This document shows, in pieces, positions 24,958 to 27,275 of a stretch of 27,275 nucleotides of DNA. Under the pieces are notes generated by a model, which saw nothing but the letters and a program-made list of their open reading frames with translations, was not told the DNA's origin and did no database searches. The stretch comes from JBECKQ01 sp040235375 (GTDB lineage: Bacteria; Planctomycetota; Phycisphaerae; UBA1845). The DNA lies in the NCBI GenBank assembly GCA_040235375.1, contig JBECKQ010000184.1, positions 1 to 27,275 of the forward strand, given 5' to 3'. Position 1 is the first letter of the stretch. Each line of letters starts with the position of its first letter. The position numbers and the translations under genes were made by a program.

Positions 24958-25269
24958 GTGCGCACCATCACAAAGGAGGACTGCCAGGTTCTGGCCTCCG
25001 TGGTCAAGCCCGCGCAGTTGGGGCCGAAGGGCAAGGAGATTTACAGCCGGCTGTTTCAGGAAGCCTACGGCGTGCCTTTCGAGATGGTGCGCCTGCTCCA
25101 GCATAACCGATTGAGCATCGTCGACCTGGAGAAACGCCTGAGAATGAGCCGCCGGACGATCTTCCGTTACCTGCTCGCGCTGGAAAAAACCGGCTGCACG
25201 GTCGAGCTCGACGAAAAGGGCTACAAGATCACGAAGCTCGGCAAGGTTTTCTCCCCGCTGGCGCGATAG
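24958..25269 (+). CDS. Small helix-turn-helix (winged-helix type) regulator-like protein
   Basis: 103 aa from the GTG at 24958, chosen because AGGAG (24945-24949) lies 8 bases before it; an ATG at 24898 would add 20 residues upstream of the promoter-proximal region without a ribosome-binding site. Residues 1-50 are helical and basic (KGKEIYSRLFQEAYGVPFEMVRLL). Residues 51-73 form the helix-turn-helix (RLSIVDLEKRLRMSRRTIFRYL) with a recognition helix SRRTIFRYLLALEKTGC, followed by a wing-like hairpin VELDEKGYKITKLG. This resembles the DNA-binding half of DeoR/HTH_11-type regulators but there is no effector domain. Target unknown; the sigma-factor operon starts 236 bases downstream on the same strand. 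Confidence 0.65.
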   Translation: MRTITKEDCQVLASVVKPAQLGPKGKEIYSRLFQEAYGVPFEMVRLLQHNRLSIVDLEKRLRMSRRTIFRYLLALEKTGCTVELDEKGYKITKLGKVFSPLAR

Positions 25270-25520
25270 GCGATGTGAACCTTCAAGACGCGCCGATGCC
25301 GCTGGGCGGTCGGCGATCGCCACAATCCACGACTATCCGCCGCATCCCCGCTTACAGCCCGCCGGCCACTCCCGGCGACATTCGGCTCTCCACCCATGCG
25401 ACAAGAGCCCGCCAGACCTGTATGAGATGACGAACGGTCTTCTCAATTTCCTCTAAACGTCCGGCCACGCTGCAACGTCTGTTCCTGTGATCGTGGGGAC
25501 GCGATGTGAACGACGCGCCG
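25270..25520 (+). repeat. Duplicated start-region motif flanking the gap before the sigma gene
   Basis: GCGATGTGAAC occurs at 25270-25280 and again at 25501-25511, where it contains the GTG start of the sigma gene. Each copy is followed by GACGCGCCG (25287-25295 after six extra bases; 25512-25520 directly). The 220 bases between the copies hold no other recognised feature; a 10-base palindrome GGCGATCGCC lies at 25312-25321. Confidence 0.35.
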
Positions 25521-26105
25521 TGCCAGCCATCCGAGCGGGAGTTACCCGGCCCGACGGTCGCGCAGGCGGAGGACTCAACCGCCGTGGAAGGTTTCGGTGA
25601 AGTCGAGTCTCGTCGCGGCCTGCTGGTTCGCCTCGCTTACCGGTTCTGCTGGAACGTTGACGATGCCGAGGACGCCGTCCAAAGCGCTCTTTCGCTCGCG
25701 ATGCAAAGGCGGAGCCAGCTTGCCGATCGCGGGCGGCTGTGGGTCTGGGTGCGGTCGATCGTTATTCGTCAGTGCTTCGAGATTCGCAGAACAGAGCAGA
25801 GAAAACGGAAGCTCGCCAAGGCGATCGAAACCGAATCGGGCAAACGGCACTCGGCGCCGGCCGCGGCGCCGGCTGACGCAAGCGAGCTTGCGGAAGTCCT
25901 CCGGTCCGTGATTCCCGCTCTGCCGGAAAAGCAGCAGACGGCGATTGTATTACGCCATCTGGAGAACATGGATTATGCGGCCATCGGTGAGGTGATGGGC
26001 ATAAGCGAAAGCACGGCCCGGGTCCACGTTCGCAACGGAAAGGAATCGCTTCGCCGGCTGATTGCCGCGCGGTATCCGGAGTGGGCGAGAAGTCAAGGCA
26101 CGTGA
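25506..26105 (+). CDS. ECF-type RNA polymerase sigma factor
   Basis: 199 aa, GTG start at 25506 with GGGGA 6 bases upstream. Region 2 is seen at about 38-95 (RLAYRFCWNVDDAEDAVQSALSLAMQRR, then RLWVWVRSIVIRQCFEIRRTE). A Lys/Ala-rich linker follows, then region 4 at about 137-190 (LPEKQQTAIVLRHLENMDYAAIGEVMGISESTARVHVRNGKESLRRLI) with its helix-turn-helix. The first 35 residues are a non-conserved extension. It directs RNA polymerase to a small set of promoters; its partner is the anti-sigma gene starting 9 bases after its stop. The linker and region 2 are less canonical than in RpoE-type factors. Targets are unknown but may include the secreted-protein gene downstream. Confidence 0.88.
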   Translation: MNDAPCQPSERELPGPTVAQAEDSTAVEGFGEVESRRGLLVRLAYRFCWNVDDAEDAVQSALSLAMQRRSQLADRGRLWVWVRSIVIRQCFEIRRTEQRKRKLAKAIETESGKRHSAPAAAPADASELAEVLRSVIPALPEKQQTAIVLRHLENMDYAAIGEVMGISESTARVHVRNGKESLRRLIAARYPEWARSQGT

Positions 26106-26114
26106 GGTAAGGAA

Positions 26115-26609
26115 GTGGACTGCGATCGGGCAAGACAGTTGATCGACGCTGCAGGCGAGAGCGACCTGCATCCGCAGGAACGGGCATCGCTCGAGGTACA
26201 CCTGCAAACCTGCGACGAATGCCGCGTATGTCGTGAGCAGATGTCACAGCTCGACGCCGCGTTGTCGCTGCTGCGCGAAGCGACCGAGGCGATTCCTGCC
26301 CGGGCGGCGGGCGCGACGGCGGGGCGACCACAAGCCAGGCGCTGGCTGCTGAGAGGGGCACTGCGTGCTGCCGCCGTCATCGCGATCGGCGTGTTGTCCG
26401 TGCTGTGGATGACCAATTCGCAGCGGCAACAGAGCGCGCCGGCGCCGACCGGGCGGACGCAAGTGACAACGCCGCAGAAAGCGACCCCTGTGCACATTGC
26501 CCTGGCCGGCCGCAGTGCCGAAAGCTACGTCGCCGTCGAGCGAGAATCATCAAGCCCGAAAGTCCACGTGTTCTGGCTCTATGCGGTTCCTGGAGATCGC
26601 CGAGACTGA
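26115..26609 (+). CDS. Zinc-binding membrane anti-sigma factor
   Basis: 164 aa, GTG start at 26115, preceded by AGGTAAGGA. The N-terminus is a zinc anti-sigma domain with the ZAS motif HxxxCxxC (H29, C33, C36 in HLQTCDECRVC). A hydrophobic segment at about 82-100 (GALRAAAVIAIGVLSVLW) forms one membrane span. The remaining 60 residues are outside the cytoplasm and end in a strand KVHVFWLYAVP. This is the usual layout for an anti-sigma that holds the sigma factor at the membrane until an outside signal triggers its release. It sits between the sigma factor and the exported protein gene as one operon. Confidence 0.82.
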   Translation: MDCDRARQLIDAAGESDLHPQERASLEVHLQTCDECRVCREQMSQLDAALSLLREATEAIPARAAGATAGRPQARRWLLRGALRAAAVIAIGVLSVLWMTNSQRQQSAPAPTGRTQVTTPQKATPVHIALAGRSAESYVAVERESSSPKVHVFWLYAVPGDRRD

Positions 26610-26655
26610 AGATGCACGCGAAGCACGGCATCGCGACTTGGAAGGAGTGAATAAA

Positions 26656-27275
26656 ATGCACGCAACCGGTTTTCGATCACGCGTATTGTGCGCCGGCGTA
26701 CTTTCGATGCTGCTCTGCGTCGCCGTCAGGGCGGACGAGGGACCGTCAGCCAGCGACAGGTTCGTGGAAGCGGCGCTGGCCAGTCAGAACGCAAACGTCA
26801 AGGAGGTCCTCCAACTCGACAACATCCGGGCGGAGGATGCCGCCCAGATCGCCAAGTCCATCGAGCCGAAGTGCCTCACGGGCGTAGACCGCACGACGAA
26901 CTCGATTGTCATCAGCGGGCCGGCGGACGCCGTCGCCTCGCTCGTTGACATCCTTCGCCAACTCGATGCGAAAGCCCAGCAGCCGAGCAACAAACGCACT
27001 ATCGCCATCGATCTCAACGAGACCGTCGGCAACGTCAGCGGGCTCGTCCATTCTATCGTTTCGCCCCGCACCGAATTCTGGTCGTCGCCCGATGGGCGGC
27101 AGCTCGTGATCCAAGGTCCTGCCGATGACATCGAAGAAGTGCTGAAGACCATTCAGCGGCTTGGCGTAGGCGACGAGGCGAACCCACCGCAGGCGACCGT
27201 GCCGGGCCTTCAGCTATCGTTCTGGTTCATCGAGGGCACGGTGATCGGCACGGCCGACGAAGGCGGGAAGGCGCC
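26656..27275 (+). CDS. Exported secretin-N/NolW-like protein, 3' end cut by window
   Basis: About 206 codons are visible from the ATG at 26656, which has AGGAG 8 bases upstream; the frame is open at the right edge. The first 24 residues are a signal peptide (basic start, hydrophobic VLCAGVLSMLLCVAV, then RADEG). Two similar alpha/beta units follow: one ending TTNSIVISGPADAVASLVDILRQLD, and one ending GRQLVIQGPADDIEEVLKTIQRL. These match the short periplasmic N-domains of secretins (Secretin_N/NolW). No secretin barrel is seen in the visible part. As it follows the sigma and anti-sigma genes after 46 bases, it is probably part of their regulon. The full length is unknown. Confidence 0.65.
   Translation, partial: MHATGFRSRVLCAGVLSMLLCVAVRADEGPSASDRFVEAALASQNANVKEVLQLDNIRAEDAAQIAKSIEPKCLTGVDRTTNSIVISGPADAVASLVDILRQLDAKAQQPSNKRTIAIDLNETVGNVSGLVHSIVSPRTEFWSSPDGRQLVIQGPADDIEEVLKTIQRLGVGDEANPPQATVPGLQLSFWFIEGTVIGTADEGGKA

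Overview
The window is GC-rich DNA (AT-rich only in short promoter-like patches) and looks like a planctomycete chromosome, most likely Phycisphaerae-like. The best taxonomic marker is the small membrane protein at 20614-21069. It ends in a zinc ribbon containing the phrase GYDLRGLPSPRCPECG, which I know as typical of that group. A ThiE with an extra N-terminal domain, ECF sigma/anti-sigma pairs and abundant creatininase-family proteins fit the same assignment. No phage, IS, CRISPR, tRNA or rRNA was seen. Gene order is compact, with many short gaps and overlapping starts and stops.

Layout. (1) 1-3344, minus strand: a probable three-gene operon of a radical SAM/SPASM protein, a B12-binding-type radical SAM protein and a Tat-exported superoxide reductase that runs off the left edge. 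(2) 3345-3933: a 590-base gap with a clear hairpin-plus-T-tract on the + strand. (3) 3934-5508, plus strand: a PTS EIIA-like protein and a GH130 mannoside-phosphorylase-type enzyme. (4) 5513-11214, minus strand: a tightly coupled four-gene operon. It encodes a threonine-synthase-like PLP enzyme, a DUF1611/DgcN-family protein, a PP-loop ATPase fused to a creatininase domain, and an enolase-superfamily dipeptide epimerase. This is the most novel part of the window. (5) 11414-13682, minus: an exported agmatine/peptidylarginine-deiminase-like protein and an AIM24 (TIGR00266) protein. (6) 13793-16372, minus: FtcD then FolD, a folate one-carbon pair. It is divergent from a two-domain ThiE (16528-17559, plus). 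(7) 17760-20423, minus: gyrA. (8) 20614-22875: the zinc-ribbon membrane protein, a stand-alone creatininase and a CAP-domain lipoprotein on the plus strand, plus one very short minus ORF. (9) 22894-24354, minus: a glutamine synthetase with an N-terminal extension, behind an AT-rich region with a 10-bp inverted repeat. (10) 24958-27275, plus: a small winged-helix-like regulator, then an ECF sigma factor, a zinc-binding anti-sigma factor and an exported secretin-N-like protein that runs off the right edge.

How the parts work together. Most genes are housekeeping or central metabolism: folate, thiamine, glutamine, gyrase and sugar phosphorolysis. The four-gene operon at 5513-11214 joins enzyme families associated elsewhere with D-glutamate, muropeptide or dipeptide stereochemistry. 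Its epimerase keeps the dipeptide-binding DxD motif but has Glu where the Bacillus Ala-Glu epimerase has its glutamate-binding Arg. The natural substrate is therefore probably not Ala-Glu, and the pathway is best treated as uncharacterised. Promoter, terminator and operator calls were made by eye and carry low confidence. Family assignments rest on motifs and remembered homologues, not on searches.
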